Origin: Acidobacteriota bacterium
GTDB lineage: Bacteria; Acidobacteriota; Blastocatellia; Pyrinomonadales; Pyrinomonadaceae
Assembly: GCA_018269075.1 (NCBI GenBank)
Contig: JAFDVJ010000038.1
Location: 1 to 64,000 of the forward strand
Length of the DNA stretch: 64,000 nt
Direction: 5' to 3'
The notes beneath the pieces are model-generated. The model was not told the origin of the DNA, did not search any database, and saw only the letters and a program-made list of their open reading frames with translations. A program made the position numbers and the translations under genes. This document shows positions 1-7,919 of the stretch, in pieces. Position 1 is the stretch's first letter; each line of letters opens with the position of its first letter.

Positions 1-50
1 CGCGGCGGCAGGCTGACAGCCTACCGTACAAAATAACTTCCTAAACTTCA
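1..50. repeat. Partial composite REP/word repeat at the window edge
   Basis: The first 30 bases contain a REP-like palindrome core (CAGGCTGACAGCCT, then CCGTAC), followed by two copies of an AACTTC-type word. The same combination of a CAGGCTG..CAGCCTG palindrome and AACTTCC words recurs near 18.3-18.5 kb and 35.6-35.8 kb. This looks like the right part of a third copy cut by the window edge. Confidence 0.45.
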
Positions 51-98
51 TATACGCAAAAACGTATCTGACAGGATCATCGTAATCCCGTTTGTCGG

Positions 99-131
99 AT
101 ATGTCAAGACATATTTGAGATGTGTTATAAT
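99..131 (+). promoter_or_regulatory. Candidate ArsR operator and -10 box
   Basis: A perfect inverted repeat, ATATGT-CAAG-ACATAT, occupies 99-114 and a consensus TATAAT lies at 126-131. The repeat sits where a -35 element would be, so a bound repressor would block the promoter. ArsR/SmtB proteins commonly bind such AT-rich dyads and autoregulate. If TATAAT is the -10 box, transcription would start near 138 and the ATG at 141 would be nearly leaderless. Inference from position and symmetry only. Confidence 0.45.
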
Positions 132-140
132 ATTTTCGTG

Positions 141-515
141 ATGAGCAAGGAAAAGCCTTTCGATATGGAATTGTTTTTTGCCGCGCTGGCCGACCGAACG
201 CGGCTCCGGCTTCTCAATCTGATCGGCAATGAGGAAATCTGCGTCTGTTTTCTGACCGAAGTGATCGACACCAACCAGCCGAAAATCTCACGGCATCTGG
301 CTTATTTGAAAAGGGCCGGACTGGTCAGCGTCCGGCGCGACTGGAAATGGTCGCATTACCGGATCGTCAAACCGCCCCACGAAGGCGCGGCGAAAGTCCT
401 CGAAGCGACGCTGGCCTGGATCAGGGACGAACCCGAAATGCAGCGCGACCGGCAGATGATGGCCAATATCGGATGCCGGCTGTCGGAGATCATCATCGGC
501 AGCAAAACCGTTTAG
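141..515 (+). CDS. ArsR/SmtB-family metalloregulatory repressor
   Basis: Winged-helix repressor of the ArsR/SmtB family, expected to bind DNA as a dimer and release it on binding a metal or metalloid. The helix-turn-helix is clear (ADRTRLRLLNLI near the start, then QPKISRHLAYLKRAGLV). The segment EEICVCFLTEV places a Cys-Val-Cys pair where classical ArsR proteins bind As(III); the usual third Cys is absent there, and another Cys lies near the C terminus (GCRLSE). An in-frame ATG at 120 exists, but a TATAAT at 126-131 makes the ATG at 141 the better start (124 aa). No arsenate reductase, ArsB/Acr3 or ArsM follows, so the target beyond its own promoter is not visible. Family call firm, ligand uncertain. 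Confidence 0.85.
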   Translation: MSKEKPFDMELFFAALADRTRLRLLNLIGNEEICVCFLTEVIDTNQPKISRHLAYLKRAGLVSVRRDWKWSHYRIVKPPHEGAAKVLEATLAWIRDEPEMQRDRQMMANIGCRLSEIIIGSKTV

Positions 516-738
516 AATAATTCGCATTTATTTTTCGAAGAAAGTCGGCCCGCGGCAATTGCCCGGAACGGCGGCTTTCCGGCCGGCCGGATTTTTCTTG
601 ATTATTTCCCGGTTAATTGATAATGTTTTGACCGGTTAATTGCTTCTCGCAGCTCTTTAATCGACGACGTCGATTCCCCCCGACCGGAATCGCGAGCTTT
701 TCGAGTCTGCCGTTGACCGGCGGACGGACGGCGGGACT

Positions 739-1143
739 ATGAAGTGGATCATCAATAAATTGATCAAGAAAAAAGACGTTTACCTGCGGGTCACGACCTG
801 CGAGCGGCTGCTCGTCGACGATCAGCAGCGAATGTTCAACGAGATTTCGGCGCTGCCCGAATGGACCGACGGGATGCCGATCCTCTTCGACAACCGTCTT
901 CTGGATCTGAGCGTCAGCGATTCGAACCTGATCCGCGACTCCGTCCAGGTGCTCCTGAATTTCTGCCGGAAAAATCCCGCGACCAAGATCGCCGGGCTCG
1001 TCGATTCGACCGTCAATTTCGGCTTCGGACGCCAGTTCGAGATCATCTTCGAGATCGAGGGCGGCGTCAAATTCCACCTCTTCCGCGACGAGATCCAGGC
1101 CCTCGGCTGGCTGATGCAGCCGGAACTGGGCTCTCTCGAATAA
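739..1143 (+). CDS. SpoIIAA/STAS-like small protein
   Basis: A 134-residue soluble protein with no signal peptide. The pattern of alternating strands and helices, the central VLLNFCRKNPATKIAGLVDS and the ending FHLFRDEIQALGWL resemble the SpoIIAA-like (STAS-superfamily) proteins, which often end in a helix with a terminal Trp-Leu. The function of these proteins is mostly unknown. It follows the ArsR gene by 220 bp on the same strand. That gap holds two CCGGTTAATTG copies and a GC-rich hairpin but no evident promoter, so co-transcription is unclear. Family assignment is by impression of fold and spacing, not a strong motif. Confidence 0.45.
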   Translation: MKWIINKLIKKKDVYLRVTTCERLLVDDQQRMFNEISALPEWTDGMPILFDNRLLDLSVSDSNLIRDSVQVLLNFCRKNPATKIAGLVDSTVNFGFGRQFEIIFEIEGGVKFHLFRDEIQALGWLMQPELGSLE

Positions 1144-1179
1144 AGCCCGCCGCGATTCGCCCGGCAATCCGCATTCATT

Positions 1180-1278
1180 CTCCGCGCCTCCGCGCCTTTG
1201 CGTTAAAACTCAAGTCTCTATTCGGAAGTTTCCGCGTTGAATCTCGGAGGTTTAACGCCAGAGCGCAAAGTCGCAAAG
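1180..1278. repeat. Inverted word repeat, CTTTGCG family
   Basis: The left arm (about 1180-1210) reads as iterated CCTCCGCG/CCTTTGCG words ending in GTTAAAACT. The right arm (about 1246-1278) is an imperfect reverse complement, GGAGGTTTAACG then GCAAAG words. Together they bracket about 35 bp between two convergent genes. A related compact hairpin is at 11258-11313. Confidence 0.55.
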
Positions 1279-1349
1279 ATATTCGAAAGCAAAAATCAAA
1301 CCGGCAGATATTTCGCCGTTTCGTCCGGCTTTTTCAATTAAGATCGGTT

Positions 1350-2696
1350 TCAAAATTGCGGCCGCTGCCCGTAGGTCGTCAGATCGAGGCGAAAGGCCAG
1401 TCCCTGCCAGTGGGGATCGCCGCGGGCGTGACGTTCCGTGTTCTCTTCGGCGATCCGGCGAAACAGGCGCAGGGCCGCCGCATCGTCGAGCGCCGACGTG
1501 TCCGCCGCCAGATGTTCCCGGAACAGCTCGACGCGCAGGGCCCGCACGCTCGCCGGATCGTGAAAGGCCGCGTTGAGCTCGGCGTTGCCGAACAAAGAGT
1601 AGTGATGCAGATTGCACGAGCCGACGGTCGCCCATTCGTCGTCGACGAGCATCAGCTTGGCGTGGACGTAGACGGGCCGGCGCGCGCCGTCGTCGGCCAC
1701 GCCGGCAAGGCCGCACAGCGTGAAGTTGTCGGAGCCGGCGAGCCGGGCGCGTTCGGCGAGAAACGTCCGGCGCGCGGCCGTTATCTCGGCCGCCGCCGCG
1801 AGCTGCGGCACGGCCGGCAGCAACAGGACGACCGCGACCCCGCGCGCGAGCGCGGCGTCGAGCGCGGCGACGATCTCCGGCACTTCCAGATACTGGTTTT
1901 CGAGATAGATCGTGCGGCGCGCCGCGCGAATCGCCGCGCAGTATTGATCGAGATTCGTCTGCTCACCGGCGGCGCAGTCGAAGTAACTGCCCGGATGGAT
2001 CGTGCGCTGAATCTGCACGTCGGCCGTCCCCTGCACGGGCGGCGTCCGGATCGGAAAAGCGAGATCGACCTCGCTTCCCGTTCCCCAGCGTCCGTCGACG
2101 GCGGCGCGCTCGCTCGCCCCGTTCCACCTTTGCACAAAGTTATGCTGGACGTCGGCCACGGCCGGCCCGGCCAGCTCGACATAGACGTCGTGGTTATGGC
2201 CTTCGCCCCGGTGACCGGGCATCACCAGCGAATGCGGGTTGAGATTGATGCCGCCGACGAAAGCCGCCGCCGTGTCGAGATCCGCGTCGATGAGCCAGCT
2301 TTTTTGATGCTGGCAGTAGCCGGGCGCCGCTCTGTCCCAGCGAATCTTGACGGACGGATAATGCCGGGCGAGCATCTTGAAATGATCGGCCGATCCCCAG
2401 AAGGCATTGGTTCGGAGACCGGCCGTTTCCTCGTCCGGCCGCCAGCAGATAAGGCGCACGTCGATTCCCCGGCGGGCGGCGCTTTCGAGCACGTCGAGCG
2501 GCGCGCCGCGTCCGTCGGGCATCCGAAAAGAGGGCCACATAAAGGTGATCGTCGCCCAAACGCCGTGCCGCGCCGCCTCGATCGCCTGACAGATGCGGCG
2601 AAAGGCCGGTTCGCCGTCGATCCACGGCCGAACGCTGTTACCGCCGCGCGTCGGGTAGCGGCCGCTGTCGACAAAAGGCCGTAAAGATCTCGTCAT
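1350..2696 (-). CDS. Phospholipase D-family protein, cardiolipin synthase-like
   Basis: A 448-residue member of the PLD superfamily with the two HxKx4D catalytic motifs expected for a pseudo-dimeric active site: His130-Lys132-Asp137 (HQKSWLID) and His345-Lys347-Asp352 (HAKLMLVD). Each is followed by the usual Gly-rich and Asn segment (GGINLN, GSCNLH). Such enzymes transfer or hydrolyse phosphodiesters; bacterial relatives include cardiolipin synthases and phosphatidyltransferases. There is no N-terminal membrane segment as in ClsA, which argues for a ClsB-type or hydrolytic enzyme. It stands alone between convergent and divergent repeat-rich gaps. A TATAAT-like sequence on its strand at 2724-2729 lies within the arm of a large inverted repeat and could serve as its -10 box. 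Confidence 0.85.
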   Translation of the reverse strand: MTRSLRPFVDSGRYPTRGGNSVRPWIDGEPAFRRICQAIEAARHGVWATITFMWPSFRMPDGRGAPLDVLESAARRGIDVRLICWRPDEETAGLRTNAFWGSADHFKMLARHYPSVKIRWDRAAPGYCQHQKSWLIDADLDTAAAFVGGINLNPHSLVMPGHRGEGHNHDVYVELAGPAVADVQHNFVQRWNGASERAAVDGRWGTGSEVDLAFPIRTPPVQGTADVQIQRTIHPGSYFDCAAGEQTNLDQYCAAIRAARRTIYLENQYLEVPEIVAALDAALARGVAVVLLLPAVPQLAAAAEITAARRTFLAERARLAGSDNFTLCGLAGVADDGARRPVYVHAKLMLVDDEWATVGSCNLHHYSLFGNAELNAAFHDPASVRALRVELFREHLAADTSALDDAAALRLFRRIAEENTERHARGDPHWQGLAFRLDLTTYGQRPQF

Positions 2697-2714
2697 AAAA
2701 TGATGTCCGTTGGT

Positions 2715-2920
2715 TAATTGTAAATTATAGTTAGTGACAAAACCTGTTGGAATAATGAACGTTAAACCCGCGAACGGTTTTTAATCGATCCACTAAACAC
2801 ACTAAAAACACGAAAGAAATTTAGTGTGTTTAGTGTGTTTAGCGGAAGATCAAAAAAGCGCACGCGACCGGAATCGCCGGTTTTTCCAACAAGTTTTGTC
2901 ACTAACTATAAATTACATTA
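2715..2920. repeat. MITE-like nested inverted repeat
   Basis: Arms of about 36 bp (2715-2750 and 2886-2920) are near-perfect reverse complements and share the core TTGTCACTAACTATAA. In the middle (2788-2845) sits a second hairpin built from CACTAAAAA-type 9-bp words. No ORF lies inside. Both arms carry an outward-facing TATAAT/TATAAA. Structurally this resembles a miniature inverted-repeat element, but no target-site duplication was identified. The central hairpin belongs to a family with copies at 4394-4441, 25517-25585 and 43899-43953. Confidence 0.7.
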
Positions 2921-3033
2921 TGAGACGTTCAGAACGCCATCGCACGCCTTCGGCCGCCCCGGCGCGGCGGACAGCCGCGTTGACGGTTTTCCGGCAGAGG
3001 CGCGGAGATGGAGAGAACTTCGACCTTCCCCCG

Positions 3034-3063
3034 AAACTCCCCTCCTTGCGGGGAGTTTTTTTG
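3034..3063 (+). terminator. Rho-independent terminator on the plus strand
   Basis: Stem AACTCCCC / GGGGAGTT with a 7-base loop, followed by an uninterrupted run of T. No plus-strand gene ends nearby: the flanking genes start at 2696 on the minus strand and 3512 on the plus strand. It would therefore end a short transcript, perhaps one starting in the right arm of the preceding inverted repeat. Confidence 0.7.
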
Positions 3064-3305
3064 TCCGATTCGGTCATTGGAAACCCGTCCGAAACGGGTT
3101 TGCCGCCAACCTTCGGACGGCCCTTTTTCGAGCCGCTCGTCGGGCCGCCGTCGAGCGGTCGCCGACGCCTTCGAAATCGCCGAAAAATTTCGCCTCCGAA
3201 AACCGGACTAACGGACAACCGACTCCGCTCTTTTCTCGCCGGGAACTTATTAGCAAAACTTAAAAAACTTACAATAAACGACTTACAGCTTCGAAAGAGG
3301 CAAAA

Positions 3306-3390
3306 ACTGTGGATATCCACAGTACCCATACTGTGGATATCCACAGTGGGGTACTGTGGGTACCCACAGTATGGTACTGTGGGTACCCAC
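3306..3390. promoter_or_regulatory. Array of four 18-bp palindromes, candidate operator
   Basis: Three perfect 18-bp palindromes, ACTGTGGATATCCACAGT at 3306 and 3330 and ACTGTGGGTACCCACAGT at 3353, are followed by a fourth at 3376 that lacks its last bases. Centres are 23-24 bp apart, near two helical turns, so all face roughly the same side of the helix. TATCCACA matches 8 of 9 bases of a DnaA box, but the GGTACC versions do not. The array ends about 120 bp before the start of the unknown gene at 3512. Confidence 0.55.
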
Positions 3391-3511
3391 GTACTAATTT
3401 AAATAAAAATCCGCTACGATATTTTCGTTCGTCTCCCGGATCGTCTCCCGCACACCGCTTCCGAAGCCGAACGCAGTACAGAATTTCAATAATTTGGAGC
3501 TTAGAAAACGT

Positions 3512-4339
3512 ATGAAAAATGTAAAAACGAACCAAATCGAAAACACAACTGCGGTCACCGAAAACAATGTCGCGATGCCCGCCCCCGAAAAGAAAACCAG
3601 ACGCCGTTCCGAGAGCGGTTTCGCCAAGGTGCTCGAAGCCTTCGCCCGTCTGCGGGCGCTCGCCGTCCACCTCGACCAGACGAGGCTCGGCCCGCCCGAC
3701 GACCTGACGCTCGAAGCGCTCGAACGCGCCTACAACGAAGCCTACGCCCTCCAGACGGCCGTCGGCAACGCCCGCGCGGATTTTCGCACCGCCGCCCTCG
3801 ACCGCCAGCTGCTGATCGACCAGTTCGACGCCATCGCGGCGCAGGCCGTCGGCCAGCTGGCGGGGCGCGGCGCGCATCCCGAAAGCGTCCGCGACGCCCG
3901 CGGCTACGTCGGCAAAATGCGCGGCAAGCGCGTCACGCCGAAAGCCGAGCAGAACCCGGCCTCGCCGCATTTCGACCCGACGGCGCGCAACATCTCGGCC
4001 TCGCAGACGAGCAGCGCGGCGAAGATCCACACCTTTCTCGAATTGATCGACTTTCTCGAAGCGCAGCCCGTTTACGCGACGGTCAGTCTGGCGGGCGTCA
4101 CGACGAGAGAGCTGCGGGCGACGGTCGAACGCGCGCAGTCGCTTCACCTGCTGTCGATCGACAAGGCGGCCGACCTCAAACGCGACCGCGGCCGCCGCAA
4201 CCGGCGGTTCTACTTCGACGAAGACAGCCTCTGCGAGCTCGGCCTGCGCTACAAAGAGCTCGTCAAGGGCGCTTACGGCGTCAGAAGCAATGAATACAAG
4301 GCCGTCCGTTCGATTTCCTTTCGAAAACGTTCCGAATAA
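3512..4339 (+). CDS. Hypothetical protein
   Basis: I do not recognise this 275-residue protein. The N-terminal 35 residues are polar and look disordered (KTNQIENTT, PEKKTRRRSES). Residues about 40-120 are helical and Leu/Ala-rich with Arg and Glu (FAKVLEAFARLRALAV). The last 100 residues contain ELRATVERAQSLHLLSID and a basic stretch, RDRGRRNRRFYFDED, which could fit a winged-helix or other nucleic-acid-binding fold. No signal peptide or membrane segment. The ATG at 3512 is preferred over an in-frame TTG at 3494 because GGAG lies at 3496-3499. It lies directly downstream of four phased palindromes, so it may be autoregulated; that is inference. It is followed by a CACTAAA-type hairpin at 4394. 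Confidence 0.6.
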   Translation: MKNVKTNQIENTTAVTENNVAMPAPEKKTRRRSESGFAKVLEAFARLRALAVHLDQTRLGPPDDLTLEALERAYNEAYALQTAVGNARADFRTAALDRQLLIDQFDAIAAQAVGQLAGRGAHPESVRDARGYVGKMRGKRVTPKAEQNPASPHFDPTARNISASQTSSAAKIHTFLELIDFLEAQPVYATVSLAGVTTRELRATVERAQSLHLLSIDKAADLKRDRGRRNRRFYFDEDSLCELGLRYKELVKGAYGVRSNEYKAVRSISFRKRSE

Positions 4340-4393
4340 GGATCTTCGACGCCCTTCCTTTAAGCTTGTTGGAAAAATGAGCGTTTAAACGAT

Positions 4394-4441
4394 CCGCTAA
4401 AAACACTAAAACCACTAAAGAAATTTAGTGGTTTTAGTGGA
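4394..4441. repeat. CACTAAA-word hairpin
   Basis: CGCTAAAAACACTAAAAC words pair with TTTAGTGGTTTTAGTGG across an AAATT loop. The flank upstream (TTGTTGGAAAAATGA) resembles the flank of the 2.8 kb element (CTGTTGGAATAATGA), so the two copies are related beyond the hairpin. It lies between convergent genes and ends 25 bp from the stop codon at 4466. Confidence 0.6.
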
Positions 4442-4465
4442 GCAGAACATTATGACGGCGTTCCT

Positions 4466-6388
4466 TTAAAGCGCCGTCAGGTCGAGATCGGCGAGCGTGT
4501 CGGTCAGGCTGGCGAGCTGCGGCGCGAATTCGAGGCCCTTGGCGCGGACGGTCAGGATTACCGTCTGGCCGCTTTCGATCCCGGCGAACTTGTAATAGCC
4601 GAAGCTGTTCGTCCTCACCGAAAGCGTTTCGCCGTTTGCTTTCGTCAGCGTCACGGTCGCGTTGGCGACGGCGCGGCCGGTGTTGGTCGCGACGCGGCCG
4701 CCGACGTCGACCGCGGCGGCCGTCGGGACGAGCGTGACGGGGAGCAGGTAATTGATCTGCGTCGTGTTGCCGCCCTGCGTGACCTGCACGGTGAAATTGT
4801 AATTGCCGGTGACGGTCGGCGTGCCGGCGAGCGTCACCGGCGCGGCCGGCGCGAAGTCGGCGGCGTCCTGCTTTGGCAGCCCGGTCAGGCACGGCGCGAC
4901 GCCGGAGATGCCCGCCGGGAGCGCGCCGCTTGTCAGGCAGACGGTCGTGCCGGTCGCGTCGGGGATCAGCGTCTGCGAATAGCTTTGATTGAGGAGCGCG
5001 TCCGGCAGCCGGCCGCGGAAAGCGCCGCCGTTGAGCGTGTTGTTCGCTTCGAACGCGCCGATGTCGACCGCGCCGACGCGCGCCGCGCCGCGCTGGTCGG
5101 AAGCGAGCGCGACCGCCGGATTGTTCGCCGCGCAGCTCAGATCGGCGACGCAGGAATTGCCGTTGTCGATGGCCTGAGAGCCGGCGAGCAGCGGAAACGT
5201 CATCGTCAGACCGCCGTAGAGTCCGAGCGGGCCGAGCCGCGGGTCGAGCGGCGCGGCGGCCGTGCCGGTGCGGTCGGTCGGCTGTGTGAATGACGTCGAG
5301 CCGTCCGTCTTGCCGATCAGGTTGCCGCCGAGCGAAACGAACGAAAGCCTGACGTCGGGGCCGTTGGACGCCGGCACCGAGTTGTTGGAGTTGCCGGCGA
5401 CGATCGTGTTTCTGATATTGACGGGGCCGACGGCGTATATTCCGCCGCCGCTGTTGATCACATTGCCGGCGGTCGAGTTGCCCGTCACCGTGCAGTTCGT
5501 GATGTTGAGCGTGCCGGCGGGAACTGATATGCCGCCGCCGAGCCCGTAGAAGACGGTGCTCGACGCGAAATTGCCGGAAATCGTCGTGTTCGCCAGGTTC
5601 GAGGTCCCGCCCACGATGAAGACGCCGCCCCCCTGTCCGTTTCCGGAGTCGCCGCCGATCACCGTGTTGCCGAAGATCGCGCTGTTCGTTACGGTGCCGG
5701 GACCGTTGATGTAAAGGCCGCCGCCCGCGGCGTTGCTGCCGGCGGCCGCGGCGGTGTTGTTCGAGATCGTGCTGTTGGTCACGAGCAGCGTGCCGGCGCT
5801 GTTGTAAATGCCGCCGCCGTTCACGCCGAGGCCGGAAGCGGTATTGCCGGAGATCGTGCTGCCGGCGACGGTCAGCCGCGCCGCCGCGCCGGAGTTGGAG
5901 ATCCCGCCGCCCAGAAAATCGGAGGAATTGGCCGAGACCGTCGAGCGCGTGACGGTCAGCGTGCCGGAGTTGAGGATCCCGCCGCCGTTCCCGCTGCCCG
6001 TCACTTTGCCTTCGGTGACCGTCAGCCGGTCGAGCGAAAGGTTCGCGCCCGCCGCGACGTTGAAGACGCGGACCAGATTGCCGCCGGAAATCGCGAGCCG
6101 CGTCGCGCCGGGCCCGTTGATCGCGAGCGTGCCGCTCGCGCCGGCGACGGAAAGCTGGCCGAGCGCCGAAGCGAGCGTGATCTTCTGCGAGCCGGCGAAA
6201 ACGGCCGCGTCGAAAACGATCGTGTCGTCGGCGGCCGAAGAGTTGGCCGCCGCGATCGCTTCTCTTAAAGAGCAGTCGGCGTCGCACACGCCGTCGTTCG
6301 TGTCGGCGAGCTTCGTCACCGTCAAAGTTGCGGCCGCCGCCGGGCCGAAACAGAAAAATAAAACAAGTGCAGTCAGTAAATATCTCAT
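4466..6388 (-). CDS. Exported CSLREA/beta-helix protein with C-terminal regulatory-like module
   Basis: A 640-residue secreted protein. Residues 1-20 form a signal peptide (MRYLLTALVLFFCFGPAAAA). Next comes a CSLREA-type head, with the motif CDADCSLREAIAAAN preceded by TLTVTKLADTNDG. About 300 residues of right-handed beta-helix follow, with many GGGI, STISGNTA and NSTISNNTA turns, then a 'choice-of-anchor Q'-like segment (GSQAIDNGNSC, DIGAFEANN), an Ig-like region and a final module of about 85 residues (VGGRV..TNSFGYYKF). The same final module ends the proteins at 30074 and 52811. Such proteins are expected at the cell surface or outside the cell; binding partner and substrate are unknown. 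The gene stands alone, convergent with the preceding unknown gene. Confidence 0.8.
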   Translation of the reverse strand: MRYLLTALVLFFCFGPAAAATLTVTKLADTNDGVCDADCSLREAIAAANSSAADDTIVFDAAVFAGSQKITLASALGQLSVAGASGTLAINGPGATRLAISGGNLVRVFNVAAGANLSLDRLTVTEGKVTGSGNGGGILNSGTLTVTRSTVSANSSDFLGGGISNSGAAARLTVAGSTISGNTASGLGVNGGGIYNSAGTLLVTNSTISNNTAAAAGSNAAGGGLYINGPGTVTNSAIFGNTVIGGDSGNGQGGGVFIVGGTSNLANTTISGNFASSTVFYGLGGGISVPAGTLNITNCTVTGNSTAGNVINSGGGIYAVGPVNIRNTIVAGNSNNSVPASNGPDVRLSFVSLGGNLIGKTDGSTSFTQPTDRTGTAAAPLDPRLGPLGLYGGLTMTFPLLAGSQAIDNGNSCVADLSCAANNPAVALASDQRGAARVGAVDIGAFEANNTLNGGAFRGRLPDALLNQSYSQTLIPDATGTTVCLTSGALPAGISGVAPCLTGLPKQDAADFAPAAPVTLAGTPTVTGNYNFTVQVTQGGNTTQINYLLPVTLVPTAAAVDVGGRVATNTGRAVANATVTLTKANGETLSVRTNSFGYYKFAGIESGQTVILTVRAKGLEFAPQLASLTDTLADLDLTAL

Positions 6389-6639
6389 AGTAAAACAGTC
6401 CTGATTTTCGACTTCTAATAATATAAACGAGATTGCCGGGCGAAAACTGTCATAGCCTGAAAAAAATTTTCAGGCGGCGAACATCCCGTTAACCGGTGAT
6501 CTCTGAAACTCTGAAGCGGCCGCGGCCGGCGTGTTCGAGAAACATTTATAGATTCCCGATTCGGACCACCCTCGAAAAACGGGGAGTCCCGCCGGACGGC
6601 AAAGACGGAATGAGTTTAAAGCGATGCAGGCGGAAAAAA

Positions 6640-6757
6640 ATAGAACGCGGATGACGCGGATGACGCGGATTTACGCGGATTATTTTATGGGTTAAAGCAG
6701 AGAATTAAAGAAAAGATCCGCGGTGATCCGCGTCATCCGCGTCATCCGCGTTCTATT
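6640..6757. repeat. CGCGGATGA-word inverted repeat
   Basis: The left arm (6640-6683) starts ATAGAACGCGGATGACGCGG and iterates the 9-bp word CGCGGATGA. The right arm (6715-6755) is the reverse complement ending in CGCGTTCTAT. The spacer is about 30 bp. It lies upstream of the minus-strand gene starting at 6388 and could form a very stable hairpin in RNA of either strand. Confidence 0.7.
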
Positions 6758-6795
6758 ATCGTTATTGACAAAACGATTTGAAAAATCATCCGATT

Positions 6796-6895
6796 TAAGC
6801 CATCGGAGATGGCGACAGCATAAAGCCGCGGGCGGCAGCCCACGGACGGAGTACGACAGGATTCAGAGCCCGTGAACACGGGCGACGGCCTGATC
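6796..6895. repeat. REP-like GATGGCGACAG / CCCGTG sequence
   Basis: The sequence CCATCGGAGATGGCGACAG is followed by AGCCCGTGAACACGGGC. A close relative is at 39251-39391 (CCATCGAAGATGGCGACAG, CCCGTTTCACGGGC). Small palindromes of this kind are typical of REP-type intergenic repeats. No associated transposase gene is in the window. Confidence 0.5.
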
Positions 6896-6920
6896 GCCAA
6901 CGGCTGTTTTCCCGATAATC

Positions 6921-7214
6921 GAGTCAGAACGCTTGGGCAGCGAGTTATATCGTTATGGCAATGAGTTAGAACGCTTTGGCAATGAGTCAGAACGCTTTGG
7001 CAATGAGTTAGAACGCTTTGGCAATGAGTTAGAACGCTTCGGCAAGCAGTTATATCGCTATGGCTACGAGTTAGAACGTTAAGGCAAGGAGTTATATCGT
7101 TAAGGCAAGGAGTTATATCGTTATGGCAAGGAGTCAGAACGTTATGGCAAGCAGTTAGAACGTTATGGCAAGGAGTTAGAACGTTATGGCAAGGAGTTAG
7201 AACGTTATGGCAAC
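6921..7214. repeat. 21-bp minisatellite, 14 units
   Basis: Fourteen units of exactly 21 bp run without a phase slip; the core is GAGTTAGAACG or GAGTTATATCG, then an NNTGGCAAN tail. Units vary in blocks: CTTTGGCAAT early, TTATGGCAAG late. In one plus-strand frame the units read as heptapeptides like ELERFGN and ELYRYGK, but two units (8 and 9) carry TAA, so it is not one continuous coding frame. Palindromic repeats with unique spacers are absent, so it is not a CRISPR. It ends 97 bp before the gene at 7312. Confidence 0.85.
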
Positions 7215-7311
7215 TAGTTTAAAAATCGCGGCCGGAGGGAACCGGAGCGGGGCGGTTGGTGTCTAAGGAGGGCGGCGGGGTCGGGACGGCTTCGGCGGGA
7301 GGGAGAACGGG

Positions 7312-7773
7312 ATGAGACGTTTAATGGTTTATGCGGCGATCGGGGGGTTGACCTGCTGGCTCGGGATTCTGGCGGCGACGGGGCCGCGGTTTGTGCGGAT
7401 TTTCGGGAACAACTTCAAGTCGGCGGGCAGTCCGGCGGTTTTTATGGACGATTGTCCGGGGTGCGGCGAGATCGGCAATATCCGGATCGATGACGAGCGG
7501 GCGGATCCCGCGCGCGGCGTTTCGGTCGGCGGCCGCTGCGGGCGGCGCGGCGAGCGGATCGTCGAGCGCGGGCGGGTTTTCGGGCCGGACGGGAAGATTA
7601 CCGGCGAAAGATGCGTCGCGCTCGCGCCGGGTTACGCGAAGATCGTCCGGTTCGACGGCGAACGGGTGCTGACGATCACCGTCGCGGCCTTTTCGGAAAC
7701 GCACCTCGCGCTCGCGCGCGAGTTCGAAGCGAGCGCCGAATTCGAAAACTGGCTGGCGCGGCGGAAAAACTGA
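7312..7773 (+). CDS. Hypothetical membrane-anchored protein
   Basis: A 153-residue protein of unknown function. Residues 1-22 (LMVYAAIGGLTCWLGILAAT) form a single hydrophobic segment, either a signal anchor or an uncleaved signal peptide. The remainder is soluble and probably outside the membrane. A CPGCG motif at about residue 49 and two further cysteines (GGRCG, GERCV) could form disulfides or bind a metal. GGGAGG lies 8-13 bases before the ATG. The gene lies between the 21-bp repeat and the M28 peptidase gene on the same strand, separated from the latter by 146 bp. Confidence 0.6.
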   Translation: MRRLMVYAAIGGLTCWLGILAATGPRFVRIFGNNFKSAGSPAVFMDDCPGCGEIGNIRIDDERADPARGVSVGGRCGRRGERIVERGRVFGPDGKITGERCVALAPGYAKIVRFDGERVLTITVAAFSETHLALAREFEASAEFENWLARRKN

Positions 7774-7919
7774 ACCGGGCCCGCGAAAAATCGGGCGCGC
7801 GCGAAAAAACGGCGGCGGGCGGCGAATAAGTGAAACTTTTCCGGCGCGGGTTCCGTCTGTAAGGGTAAATCTTTTCAAGATATTTTCAATTCTTAAAATT
7901 CAGGAGAAACCATTTAGAA

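Noticed and set aside
120-140. ATG at 120 as the start of the ArsR gene
   Set aside because: It lies directly upstream of a consensus TATAAT at 126-131 and has no ribosome-binding site; the conserved part begins after the ATG at 141.
3306-3390. Replication origin with DnaA boxes
   Set aside because: Only the TATCCACA half matches a DnaA box, half of the palindromes diverge to GTACCCACA, there is no AT-rich unwinding region beside it and no dnaA, dnaN or gidA-type genes nearby.
6921-7214. CRISPR array
   Set aside because: Units are contiguous with no unique spacers of constant size and no cas genes are present; it is a tandem minisatellite.
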